This document shows positions 1-9,301 of a stretch of 24,753 nucleotides of DNA, in pieces; within the stretch, counting starts at the first letter, position 1, and every line of letters starts with the position of its first letter. The translations under genes were made by a program, and so were the position numbers. Below the pieces are notes generated by a model. That model was not told the origin of the DNA and made no database searches. It worked only from the letters and a program-made list of their open reading frames with translations. The stretch is taken from contig JBPPNE010000161.1 in NCBI GenBank assembly GCA_051306415.1, positions 1-24,753 on the forward strand, given 5' to 3'. The stretch is from CBDDRG01 sp051306415. GTDB lineage: Bacteria; Pseudomonadota; Gammaproteobacteria; Pseudomonadales; Porticoccaceae.

Positions 1-861
1 CTTGTGATATTCGGCCATGTAGTCGAGCACGACGAAGCCCTTCATGGTGACCCCCAGAGTGACGACCTTGAACAGGTTTTTCACGCCCTCGCGCTGTTCG
101 GGCGGGGTGTTGTAATCGGCAATGCTGCCACAGAGGATTGCACGGCTGTTTTTGCGCAGATTCATCAGTGCGGCGTCCAGTTGCGCGCCGCCGACATTAT
201 CGAACAGCAGATCAATACCCTTGGGGCAAAGTCGCGCGAGCGCCGCAGCGGGGTCAGCTTCTTCGCGGTAGTTGAAGGCGCCATCGATTTTCGCGGTGTT
301 GAGGAGCCAGTCGATTTTATCGGCTGAGCCCGCGCTGCCCACCACGGTGCAACCGATCGCCTTGGCGATCTGGCAGACCAGGGAGCCGACCGCGCCGGCC
401 GCGCCGGTGACATAGACGCTGTCGCTGGCTTTGGCCTCGCCGAGGACGACGGTGCCGACATAGGCGGTCATCCCGGGCATGCCGAGGATGCCGAGATAAT
501 CCTGGGGTGCGACGTCGGTGGTATCGCGAATACCCAGGCCCTTGCCGTTGCTGACAAAGTATTCCCGCCAGCCGCTCATGCTTTCGACATGGGTACCGAC
601 CGGCAACCTGTCATTGCGCGAGGCGATGACGACGCCAAGCGCGCCACCCTCCAACGCCTGGTTCAACTGAAATGGCGGAATATAGCTTTTGATATCGTTC
701 ATGCGCGGTCGCATGTAGGGGTCTACCGACATCCACAGGTTTTTGACCAGGACCTGGCCGTCGGCGAGGTGCTCCGAAACCTCGGTTTCCACCAGGCGAA
801 AGCAGTCGCTGGTGGGCGCTTCGGTGGGTCGTTTGACGAGGTGAATTTCGCGGCTGATCAT
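1..861 (-). CDS. NADP-dependent oxidoreductase (MDR superfamily, CurA/PTGR-like), 3' end beyond window
   Basis: This minus-strand frame runs open from an ATG at 861 to the window edge, giving 287 codons; the family is usually about 330-345 residues, so some 50 C-terminal residues are missing. The N-terminal half has the GroES-like fold sequence of the family, including SVDPYMRPRM near residues 45-54. A Rossmann nucleotide-binding motif GAAGAVGS sits at 153-160 after VYVT. The segment LLFDNVGG and the YNTP stretch further on are typical of the zinc-independent curcumin/prostaglandin reductase-like branch. The expected activity is NADPH-dependent reduction of alpha,beta-unsaturated carbonyl compounds in the cytoplasm; the substrate cannot be read from sequence. 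The gene lies 56 bases downstream of holA on the same strand, but functionally it looks unrelated to it. Confidence 0.85.
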   Translation of the reverse strand, partial: MISREIHLVKRPTEAPTSDCFRLVETEVSEHLADGQVLVKNLWMSVDPYMRPRMNDIKSYIPPFQLNQALEGGALGVVIASRNDRLPVGTHVESMSGWREYFVSNGKGLGIRDTTDVAPQDYLGILGMPGMTAYVGTVVLGEAKASDSVYVTGAAGAVGSLVCQIAKAIGCTVVGSAGSADKIDWLLNTAKIDGAFNYREEADPAAALARLCPKGIDLLFDNVGGAQLDAALMNLRKNSRAILCGSIADYNTPPEQREGVKNLFKVVTLGVTMKGFVVLDYMAEYHK

Positions 862-917
862 GGGCGTCTCTCCGAAATTGTCAGGAAGTCAGTAGCCGTT
901 GGGTGCGTCAGTGAGTG

Positions 918-1976
918 TTAATCTCGGCCATCGCGCAGGATGAGGCGAAGATTGCCGACAGCCAGGCTGTTGGCGCCACTGAGCGCAAGGGCGAGCGCCG
1001 TCAGTTCGTCCCACACCGAGGCGTTGCGCAATCCCTTCACCGCGCGATCAATCGCGCCCGCTTGACGCAACAGCAATCCGAGTTTGGCTGGCGTGACGCG
1101 GTGCAGAGCCTTGCGCACCAAGGGCTTGCGTTTGTCCCACACCCGCAGGCGGGCGAATGCGGCGTCAATGCCCTCACCACGCGCGGCGGCTTCGGCGACC
1201 TCGATCAGGGCGCGTAGCTCCCGGGTCAGTGCCCACAGCAAGGCGGTCGCTTCGGTGTCCTCGTCGCGCAGGCCACGCAGGATGCGGACGCTCGCCGCGC
1301 TGTCGCCATCGAGGATGCGATCCATCAGCGCGAAGACATTGTAGCGGGCGCTGTCGCTCACCAGAGTCGAGATCACGGTGCCACTGACCTCCCCCGTGGG
1401 AGCGAGCAGCTTCAGTTTTTCGATTTCCTGCATTGCGGCGAGCAGGTTGCCTTCCACGCGTTCGGCAAGTATTTTGATTGCCTCGCCGCTGGCGCGGATA
1501 CCGGCCTGTCGCAAGCGCTCACCCATCCATCGCGGCATTTCTTCGGAGGTTACTGGCCAGATTTGCACCACCACGCCGGCCGTATTCAGTGCCTTGAACC
1601 ATTTGTTGCCCTGTGCGGTCTTGTCGAGCTTTGGCGTTATCAGGATGAGCAAATTAGTGGCGGCGGGCGCGGTGCAGTATGCCTGGATGACCTTGCTGCC
1701 CTGGTCTCCCGGTTTGCCGGAGTTGAGACGGATCTCGAGGATTTTCTTGTCGGCGAACAGCGACAGGCTATTGGCCTCGACGAGGACTTGCTGCCAGTCA
1801 AAGCTTTTGTCATCGGCGTGAAACAGAACTCGCTCGCTGAAACCACTTTGTCTTGCCTTCGTGCGGATGGCGTCGCCGGCCTCCTGGATCAGCAGAGGTT
1901 CATCGCCGCTGACGAGATAAACCGGCGCCAGCGTCCGCTCGAGATGGCTGCCAAGTCGCTCAGGGCGCAGCAGCAT
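918..1976 (-). CDS. holA: DNA polymerase III subunit delta
   Basis: The 352-residue product matches the length and architecture of HolA, the delta subunit of the clamp loader, which opens the beta sliding clamp during replication. The N-terminus contains the hallmark APVYLVSGDEPLLIQEA, followed by an AAA+-like fold without a working P-loop, as expected for delta. The C-terminal helical domain carries LWALTRELRALIEVA and a final AGAIDRAVKGLR helix. The start ATG at 1976 overlaps the 3' end of lptE by 17 bases, which implies translational coupling. The lptE-holA pair downstream of leuS is the usual arrangement in gammaproteobacteria. The stop is TAA. Confidence 0.95.
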   Translation of the reverse strand: MLLRPERLGSHLERTLAPVYLVSGDEPLLIQEAGDAIRTKARQSGFSERVLFHADDKSFDWQQVLVEANSLSLFADKKILEIRLNSGKPGDQGSKVIQAYCTAPAATNLLILITPKLDKTAQGNKWFKALNTAGVVVQIWPVTSEEMPRWMGERLRQAGIRASGEAIKILAERVEGNLLAAMQEIEKLKLLAPTGEVSGTVISTLVSDSARYNVFALMDRILDGDSAASVRILRGLRDEDTEATALLWALTRELRALIEVAEAAARGEGIDAAFARLRVWDKRKPLVRKALHRVTPAKLGLLLRQAGAIDRAVKGLRNASVWDELTALALALSGANSLAVGNLRLILRDGRD

Positions 1977-2553
1977 TGGGCGGGACCAATGGTGGGGCAG
2001 GCGGGTCTGACGCTGCGGGCGCGGATTTTGTCGAGGAGCCGGGGGTCGCGGACTGAGTTTTGCGCACCCGGTTCAGGCGGTTGATGATCTGGTTGGCGAG
2101 GTCGGTTTGCATTTCCCGTTTGATGAGCAGGGTTTCATCGTCGCTCGCCAATGCATTGTTCTCGGTGTATTCAAAGATTCTCTCTACCGAGGCCGTCGAG
2201 CGCGCGAGGGCTGGCTCTCCCGCGCGGTTGAGAACGATAAAATCAGCTTCTTCGGTCAGCATCAATTCGGCAATGCGGGCGCCGACGTTGACGGTGGCGG
2301 TGCGGCTGTCGCTGCGCTGTTCCAGAATAATCAGTTTGTAGTCAGCGTCGCCGGCGTTGTCGGTCAGCTTGACGCCGCCGCCGCGCAGGGCATCGCGCAA
2401 ATTTTCCACCAACTCGCCGCGCGCGTTTTGCGCGCTGATATGGATGCTGCCGAGCGCCGGCACGTCCGAGCCGCCGCGCAGATGCCAGCCGCACCCCGAT
2501 ACCAGCGAGGCGGTAAACAGCGCGAGCAAGCGTAGCGTCCAGGTTGTTCTCAT
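1960..2553 (-). CDS. lptE: LPS-assembly lipoprotein LptE
   Basis: The 197-residue protein begins with a short basic n-region and hydrophobic core ending in the lipobox LVSGC, with the acylated cysteine at residue 21. The mature protein opens with GWHLRGG, a signature of LptE (RlpB). LptE plugs the LptD beta-barrel in the outer membrane and helps deliver lipopolysaccharide to the cell surface. The C-terminal 30 residues are Pro/Ala/Ser rich and probably disordered; such tails vary between species. It lies 61 bases after leuS and overlaps holA by 17 bases, so it is likely co-transcribed with both. Its maturation would depend on Lnt, encoded just upstream in the same block. Confidence 0.93.
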   Translation of the reverse strand: MRTTWTLRLLALFTASLVSGCGWHLRGGSDVPALGSIHISAQNARGELVENLRDALRGGGVKLTDNAGDADYKLIILEQRSDSRTATVNVGARIAELMLTEEADFIVLNRAGEPALARSTASVERIFEYTENNALASDDETLLIKREMQTDLANQIINRLNRVRKTQSATPGSSTKSAPAASDPPAPPLVPPNAAAP

Positions 2554-2614
2554 CGGGTCGTCTCGGTCTGATGGCGGGGGGCTGGTGCCGGGTTATGGGG
2601 ATTGGCGTCGATGT

Positions 2615-5074
2615 TCAGGTCGCGACGATATTGACCAGCTTGTTGGGGATCAGGATCACTTTACGGATCACCTTGCCCGCGGTAAAGCGCTGCACATTGG
2701 GCTCAGCGAGGGCGCTGGCCTCGATGACCCCGGGGTCGCAGTCAACCGGGATCTGGATCTGACCACGCAACTTACCATTGACCTGCACGACCAGGTCGAA
2801 GGTGTTGCGCGTCAACGCAGTGGCATCCACCGCTGGCCAGCCGGCATCGATCACCGGTTCGGCGTGTCCAAGCTCGCGCCACAGCCGGTGACAGATATGG
2901 GGTGCGATGGGCGCGAGCAGCAGGACGGCGGACTCCAACGCCTCGCGCTCGATGGCGAGTGCCTGGGAGGCGTCCGCGTCCAGTCGGCTCAGTTCGTTGA
3001 GTAGCTCCATGACCGCGGCAATGGCAGTATTGAAGGTCTGCCGCTGGCCACAGTCGTTGGTCACCTTGGCGATGGTCTCGTGCAGTTTGCGGCGCATCGT
3101 GCGCCCGGCCTCGTCGAGGGCGGCGACATTGAGCGGAGACGGTTTGCCCCTGGCTAGATGGGCCGCGACCATTTTCCACAGCTTGCGCAAAAACCGGTGG
3201 GCGCCGGCGACGCCTTCGTCCGACCATTCCAGGCTCTGTTCGGGCGGCGCCGCGAACATGGTGAACAGGCGCACGGTGTCGGCGCCGTATCTGTCGATCA
3301 AGGCTTGAGGATCGACGGTGTTGCCCTTGGATTTTGACATCTTGCTGCCATCTTTCAGCACCATGCCCTGGCACAGCAGTCGGGTGAAGGGTTCGTCGCA
3401 AGCCACCAGCCCTTCATCGCGCATCAATTTGTGAAAGAAGCGGGCGTACAGCAGGTGGAGGATCGCGTGTTCAATGCCGCCGACATACTGATCTACTGGC
3501 AGCCAGTAATTGGCCCGCTCCGGGTCGAGCATGCCCCCGGCAAAATCCGGGCAGGTAAAGCGGGCGTAGTACCAAGATGACTCCATGAAGGTGTCGAAGG
3601 TATCGGTTTCGCGTTCCAGCGCGTGGCCGTCGAGCTCGGTTTTCTTCCAGTTCAGATCGGTTTTGATCGGGGAGTGCACGCCGTCGAGCTGGACGTCCTC
3701 CGGCAGCAGCACCGGCAACCGATCCGCTGGCACCGGAATTTCACCGCCGTCGGCGCCGTGGAGCATAGGTATCGGCGCGCCCCAGTAGCGCTGGCGGGAG
3801 ACGCCCCAGTCGCGCAGGCGGTAATTGGTGGCGACGCTGCCTTTTCCGACGCGGGTGAGCTCAGTGGCGATGGCGTCAAAGGCGGCATCGAAGGACAGGC
3901 CGGTGAAGCTGCCCGAATTGACCAGCCGGCCTTTGGCCAGAAACGCGGCGGTGGTCAGATCGCAAGGGCTGTCGTCAACCGGCGCGATGACTTGGGTGAT
4001 GGGCAGGCCGTACTGGGTGGCAAACTCCCAATCGCGCTGATCGTGGGCGGGTACACCCATCACCGCGCCGGAGCCGTAGTCCATCAGCACATAATTCGCG
4101 ATCCACACCGGAATCGCCTCGCCACTGAGTGGATGCAGGGCGCTGAGCCCGGTGCCCATGCCTTTTTTCTCCATGGTCGCGATGGCGACCTCGGCGACCG
4201 ACTGACGTTTGCAGCCGGCGATGAATTCGGCGAGGGCCGAGTTGTCCTGGGCCAGCGTCAGGCTGATCGGGTGTTCCGCCGCGAGGCTCAGATAGGTGAC
4301 GCCCATCAGGGTGTCGGGGCGGGTAGTGTAGACATCGACACTGGTGTGCCCGGCCACCGGGTTGGCCAGATCAAAGGTCAGATTGACGCCGCGGCTCTTG
4401 CCGATCCAGTTGCGCTGCATGGTGCGCACCTGCTCCGGCCAGTTGGTGAGCTGATCGAGGTCGCGCAGAAGCTCCTCGGCGTAGGCGGTGATGCGGAGGA
4501 ACCACTGGGGGATTTCCTTGCGCTCGACAAGTGCGCCACTGCGCCAGCCGCGACCGTCGATAACCTGCTCGTTGGCGAGCACGGTCTGATCGACCGGATC
4601 CCAGTTCACCGAGCTGGTCTTTTTGTAGACCAGGCCTTTTGCGTACAGGCGGGTAAAGAACCACTGCTCCCAGCGGTAGTAGTCGGGTTTGCAGGTCGCG
4701 AGCTCCCGGCTCCAGTCGTAGGCGAAACCGAGGGACTTCAACTGGCCCTTCATGTACTCGATATTGCTGTAAGTCCAGGGCGCGGGTGCGGTGTTGTTGT
4801 GGAGGGCGGCGTTCTCGGCGGGCAACCCGAAGGCGTCCCAGCCCATCGGCTGGAGGACGTTTTTTCCGTTCATGCGCTGGAAGCGGCTGATCACATCGGC
4901 GATGGTGTAGTTGCGCACATGGCCCATGTGCAGCTTGCCACTGGGATAGGGAAACATGGCGAGGCAGTAATATTTTTCCCTACTCGGGTCTTCACCGACC
5001 TTGAAGGAGTGATGGGTTTCCCAGTAGGTTTGGGTCTCCCGCTCGATAAGGTCGGGGTGATAGTGCTCATCCAT
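2615..5074 (-). CDS. leuS: Leucine--tRNA ligase
   Basis: The 819-residue product is a class I aminoacyl-tRNA synthetase that charges tRNA-Leu. The HIGH-type motif is HMGH at 49-52, within the block PYPSGKLHMGHVRNYTIAD. The KMSKS loop is present exactly at 578-582. Between them lie the CP1 editing domain (VTYLSLAAEHP, ending near MGVPAHDQRDWEFA) and the RETDTFDTFMESSWYYAR block. The C-terminal domain ends with IRKVILIPNKLVNIVA. It is slightly shorter than the roughly 860 residues of E. coli LeuRS but has no obvious missing domain. It follows lnt by 108 bases and precedes lptE by 61 bases. A long open frame on the opposite strand (about 3623-5143) is a composition shadow. Confidence 0.97.
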   Translation of the reverse strand: MDEHYHPDLIERETQTYWETHHSFKVGEDPSREKYYCLAMFPYPSGKLHMGHVRNYTIADVISRFQRMNGKNVLQPMGWDAFGLPAENAALHNNTAPAPWTYSNIEYMKGQLKSLGFAYDWSRELATCKPDYYRWEQWFFTRLYAKGLVYKKTSSVNWDPVDQTVLANEQVIDGRGWRSGALVERKEIPQWFLRITAYAEELLRDLDQLTNWPEQVRTMQRNWIGKSRGVNLTFDLANPVAGHTSVDVYTTRPDTLMGVTYLSLAAEHPISLTLAQDNSALAEFIAGCKRQSVAEVAIATMEKKGMGTGLSALHPLSGEAIPVWIANYVLMDYGSGAVMGVPAHDQRDWEFATQYGLPITQVIAPVDDSPCDLTTAAFLAKGRLVNSGSFTGLSFDAAFDAIATELTRVGKGSVATNYRLRDWGVSRQRYWGAPIPMLHGADGGEIPVPADRLPVLLPEDVQLDGVHSPIKTDLNWKKTELDGHALERETDTFDTFMESSWYYARFTCPDFAGGMLDPERANYWLPVDQYVGGIEHAILHLLYARFFHKLMRDEGLVACDEPFTRLLCQGMVLKDGSKMSKSKGNTVDPQALIDRYGADTVRLFTMFAAPPEQSLEWSDEGVAGAHRFLRKLWKMVAAHLARGKPSPLNVAALDEAGRTMRRKLHETIAKVTNDCGQRQTFNTAIAAVMELLNELSRLDADASQALAIEREALESAVLLLAPIAPHICHRLWRELGHAEPVIDAGWPAVDATALTRNTFDLVVQVNGKLRGQIQIPVDCDPGVIEASALAEPNVQRFTAGKVIRKVILIPNKLVNIVAT

Positions 5075-5182
5075 CGTTGTGTTGGCCTGAACTATCGTCG
5101 GAGCTTGAGGGTTGCCGGTTCGACAAGAGGCCGCAGATTATAGGGGAAAGCCGGGAGCGTCCATAGAAAGCCGCCGCTGAAT

Positions 5183-6703
5183 TTAGCCGCTCGGCTGGCT
5201 GTGGCGCTGACGCGATAGCCACAGAGCCGAAAGATAAAGCAGCAGGCTGAGCGCGATCGTCGGTCGCGAGCCCCAGTTGCTGAACGGCGTCGCGCCGCGA
5301 TGGGGGATCACCCGGTCTTCGAGTACGCCGGCGCTAAACTGGGGTAGACGCCCGCTGATTCTGCCCTGGGCATCAATGACCGCGGTGATGCCATCATTGG
5401 TCGCCCGCAGCATTGGCTTGCCGTTCTCCAGCGCCCGCATCCGTGCCATTTCGAGATGCTGGTGGGGGCCGAGAGAGTCGCCGAACCAGGTATCGTTGCT
5501 GAGGGTGAGCAGCAGGTTGGCGTCGCCCGCGTCGGCGGCGACCAGATCGTGATACACCACTTCGTAGCAGATGGCGGTGGCGATCTTGATGGATCCCAGG
5601 GTGATCGGTGGCTGTTTTACGGGGCCGCTGCTAAAGGTCGACATCGGCAGATCGAGAAAGGCGATCGTCCCGCGCAGCCAGGATTCCAGGGGTACGTATT
5701 CCCCAAAAGGCACCAAGTGGCGTTTGTGGTAGATACCCTGCGCAGTGCCGAGGGCGATGGCGGAATTGAAGTAGCGGTGGTGAGCGGGTTCAGTGGGGAT
5801 GCCGGTGATGAGGCCACTGTGGTGACGAGTGGCTTCGGCGGCCAGCGCGTCGAGGTAGCTCTGGACATGGCGTTGGATGCGCGGAATACCCGACTCCGGC
5901 CAGACAATGAGGTCGTGGTTCCAGAGCCTGCCGGTGGTGGCGGAAAAGTTCGCGAGGATGTCGGGCAGCGCGCGCGGACTCCACCGGGTGGCCTGGGGTT
6001 CTGCTGGCTGCACCAGCGCTACTGACAGGGCGTTGTCTGGATCGGGCGCGGTCCAGGCGCGACTCTGCAGGTAACCGCCGCCCACCCAGATGAGCGACAG
6101 CGCCACCAGTCCCACGCCAAGCGTGGTGAGTGAGAACTTGCGGTCGAGCACCATCCCCGCCACAGCGCCGACAAAAGCACCGCCGTAGGCGACCAGACCG
6201 CTGATGCCGAGGACACCACCGACCGGTGCCCAGCCCGCTAGCCAGGTATCAAGGTGGCCATAGCCGAGGTACAGCCAGGGGAAGCCGGTCAGTACCCAGC
6301 CGCGCCACCACTCGCCCAGCACCCACAGCGCTGGAAATGCCAGCATGGCGACGGCGGGGTTACGGGTGTCAAGACGGCCATAGATAGCGAATGGCAGCGC
6401 GAAGATCGCGGCGAGTACGGCGACGAACGCGAGGGTCAGACTGCCGGCCAGGGCGGCCGACGCCTCGCCGTACTGGTGAATGCTGACGTAGACCCAGGAC
6501 GCGCCCGTCGCGAATAGGCCGAAGCCAAACCAGCAGGCAAGGCCAAAGGCGCGCCGTGGCCGGCTGCCGCGCAACAGCAGGCAGAGCACAGCAGCGCTGA
6601 GGGCGGCAATGGGCCACCAGGACAGGGGTGCAAGGGACAGCGGTGTCAACGCCCCTGCCACCAGCGCGATGGCGGAACGTTGGCGCGACCAGTGGTTCGG
6701 CAT
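5183..6703 (-). CDS. lnt: Apolipoprotein N-acyltransferase
   Basis: Lnt adds the third acyl chain to the N-terminal cysteine of lipoproteins at the inner membrane, completing maturation before Lol sorting. The N-terminal half contains several hydrophobic membrane segments, including GWVLTGFPWLYLGYGHLDT. The C-terminal half is a nitrilase-like domain with all three catalytic residues visible: Glu in IVWPESGIPR (about 270), Lys in YHKRHLVPFGEYVPLE (about 327) and Cys in ATAICYEVVYHD (about 379). I chose the ATG at 6703 (506 residues, MPNHW). The frame extends 33 bases upstream to a TTG at 6736, but no Shine-Dalgarno favours either. It lies between corC and leuS, the usual corC-lnt pairing. Confidence 0.95.
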   Translation of the reverse strand: MPNHWSRQRSAIALVAGALTPLSLAPLSWWPIAALSAAVLCLLLRGSRPRRAFGLACWFGFGLFATGASWVYVSIHQYGEASAALAGSLTLAFVAVLAAIFALPFAIYGRLDTRNPAVAMLAFPALWVLGEWWRGWVLTGFPWLYLGYGHLDTWLAGWAPVGGVLGISGLVAYGGAFVGAVAGMVLDRKFSLTTLGVGLVALSLIWVGGGYLQSRAWTAPDPDNALSVALVQPAEPQATRWSPRALPDILANFSATTGRLWNHDLIVWPESGIPRIQRHVQSYLDALAAEATRHHSGLITGIPTEPAHHRYFNSAIALGTAQGIYHKRHLVPFGEYVPLESWLRGTIAFLDLPMSTFSSGPVKQPPITLGSIKIATAICYEVVYHDLVAADAGDANLLLTLSNDTWFGDSLGPHQHLEMARMRALENGKPMLRATNDGITAVIDAQGRISGRLPQFSAGVLEDRVIPHRGATPFSNWGSRPTIALSLLLYLSALWLSRQRHSQPSG

Positions 6704-6810
6704 CAATGTGGTCTGGAATGCGGTCTGGCGTGACAATAGTGAAGCAGTCGGGCGGGCCGATCACCATTGCATTTGAACAGAATTCGGTTCATTGATAGTC
6801 AAGCGTCGGC

Positions 6811-7664
<854 letters not shown>

Positions 7665-7668
<4 letters not shown>

Positions 7669-8144
7669 GAAAGTGTGGTCTCCCCCTTGCCCGCCGCAGT
7701 ATAGGGAGGCGGGAATGCCATCGCTACCAGAATCTCGGTCTCCAGCGCCTCCATCACCTCGGCGTCGCTGTCATCGATATGGTCGTAGCCAATAAGATGC
7801 AGCGCTCCGTGAACCAGCATGTGTGCCCAATGGGCATTTGGCGCCTTATGCTGTTCGCGGGCTTCACGAATGACTATGGGCGCGCAGATTACCAGGTCGC
7901 CCAGCAGGGGCAGGGGGATGTCGTCGGGCAGATCCGCAGGGAATGAGAGGACGTTGGTGGGACCGGATCGATGGCGGTAGCGGGCATTCAACGCGGCGCT
8001 TTCGGCTTCGTCGACGATGCGGACGCTGAGCTCAGCCGCTTCGCGCCGAGGTGAGAGTGCCGCCCTTAGCCAGCGGCGCATCAGTGCCGGGCCGGGTATG
8101 CCGTCCTCCCCGGAGACGTTTTCGATAGCGGCGGCGAGGCGCAT
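7665..8144 (-). CDS. ybeY: Endoribonuclease / rRNA maturation factor YbeY
   Basis: The 159-residue protein is YbeY, a metal-dependent single-strand endoribonuclease that acts in 16S rRNA 3'-end maturation and ribosome quality control. The metal-binding signature reads HGALHLIGYDH, with His112, His116 and His122 as predicted zinc ligands. The upstream motif TNVLSFPAD near 63-71 is also characteristic. The ATG at 8144 lies one codon after the phoH stop, in the same frame as phoH, and the stop overlaps the corC ATG. PhoH-YbeY-YbeX (ybeZYX) is a conserved operon whose products are functionally linked. Confidence 0.95.
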
Positions 8145-8147
8145 GAC

Positions 8148-9257
8148 CTAGCTGGGAGATCGCGTGTCCGTTGACGGGCCGCGGACATTTTCATGGGCCT
8201 CGTAGGCCTCCACAATCAACTGGACCAGCGGATGGCGAACCACATCTTTGGACTGAAAATAGGTGAAGGAAATGTCGTCTAGCCCGGCGAGTACTTCGCC
8301 GGCATGGATCAGCCCCGAGCGGGTGCCATGGGGCAGGTCGATCTGGGTGGTGTCGCCGGTAATCACCGCGGTGGCACCAAAACCGATTCGGGTCAGAAAC
8401 ATTTTCATCTGCTCCCGGGTCGTGTTCTGACTCTCGTCGAGGATGATGAATGCGTTGTTGAGCGTTCTCCCGCGCATGTAGGCGAGCGGCGCGACTTCGA
8501 TAACCCCGCGCTCGATCAACTTGCCTACCGTTTCCGCGCCAAGCATTTCGTAGAGGGCATCGTAGAGCGGGCGCAGGTAGGGGTCCACTTTTTGGGCGAG
8601 GTCACCGGGCAGGAAGCCGAGCTTTTCCCCCGCTTCCACCGCTGGGCGCACGAGCACGATGCGTTCCACCTCGTTGCGCAGATAGGCCTCCACCGCGCAG
8701 GCAACCGCCAGGTAGGTCTTGCCCGTACCCGCTGGACCGACGCCGAAATTGATGTCGTGAGTCTGGATGGCGCGCACGTAGAGCTGCTGGTTGAGCCCCC
8801 TCGGTGCTATGTTGCCCTTCTTGGTGCGGATCAGGCTGAAGTTCATGACATTGTCGGCGGGCGGGGTGGCGTTGGGGGTTTCCATGCGCAGCTCCATGTC
8901 GGATTGTTGCAAAAACAAATGTACTTCATCCGGGGTCAAATCCCCCGTGTTGCAGGTGGCGCGGTAGAGATTGAGCAGCAACTCAGAGGCGGCGCGGGCA
9001 CGCGCAGAGTCACCGTAGAGGGCAAAGATATTGCCACGGCTGTGGATTTCGATGCCGAGGCGTTTTTCGATCTGGTGGATGTGTTCGTCAAACTGGCCGC
9101 GGAGGCGGGCGAGGCGGCGGGCGTCGTCGGGTTCGAGAGTGACCGTGTACGCGGCGGAAGTGGTTTTCAAATCGATCAGGCAGTCTTGGGCTAAGGGAGT
9201 TGGGCTTAGGATAGCGAGTTTGAAATCGGCTGCAAACCCTCCTGGGGGGTAATTCAT
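8148..9257 (-). CDS. phoH: PhoH-like ATPase (YbeZ)
   Basis: The 369-residue protein has an N-terminal RNA-binding-like region (QIEKRLGIEIHSRGNIFALYGD, a KH-like stretch) and a C-terminal P-loop ATPase/helicase core. Walker A is GPAGTGKT at 174-181 and the Walker B/DESQN segment is FIILDESQN around 270-278. The LVRPAVEAGEKLGFLPGDL block is diagnostic of PhoH. It is thought to work with YbeY in RNA metabolism. The chosen ATG at 9257 gives an N-terminus about 25-30 residues longer than many homologues, and the Shine-Dalgarno there is poor, so an internal start is possible. The stop is TAG, one codon before the ybeY ATG in the same frame. Confidence 0.93.
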   Translation of the reverse strand: MNYPPGGFAADFKLAILSPTPLAQDCLIDLKTTSAAYTVTLEPDDARRLARLRGQFDEHIHQIEKRLGIEIHSRGNIFALYGDSARARAASELLLNLYRATCNTGDLTPDEVHLFLQQSDMELRMETPNATPPADNVMNFSLIRTKKGNIAPRGLNQQLYVRAIQTHDINFGVGPAGTGKTYLAVACAVEAYLRNEVERIVLVRPAVEAGEKLGFLPGDLAQKVDPYLRPLYDALYEMLGAETVGKLIERGVIEVAPLAYMRGRTLNNAFIILDESQNTTREQMKMFLTRIGFGATAVITGDTTQIDLPHGTRSGLIHAGEVLAGLDDISFTYFQSKDVVRHPLVQLIVEAYEAHENVRGPSTDTRSPS

Positions 9258-9301
9258 ATATCAAAATAATAAAAGGATCGGAATTTTGTCGCCATCTCGT
9301 T

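Noticed and set aside
3623..5143. 506-residue plus-strand open frame opposite leuS
   Set aside because: It is antisense to an intact, fully conserved leuS, has no recognisable domain, and its composition mirrors the codon bias of the other strand.
8304..9194. 296-residue plus-strand open frame opposite phoH
   Set aside because: It is a shadow of phoH with no family resemblance and no ribosome binding site.
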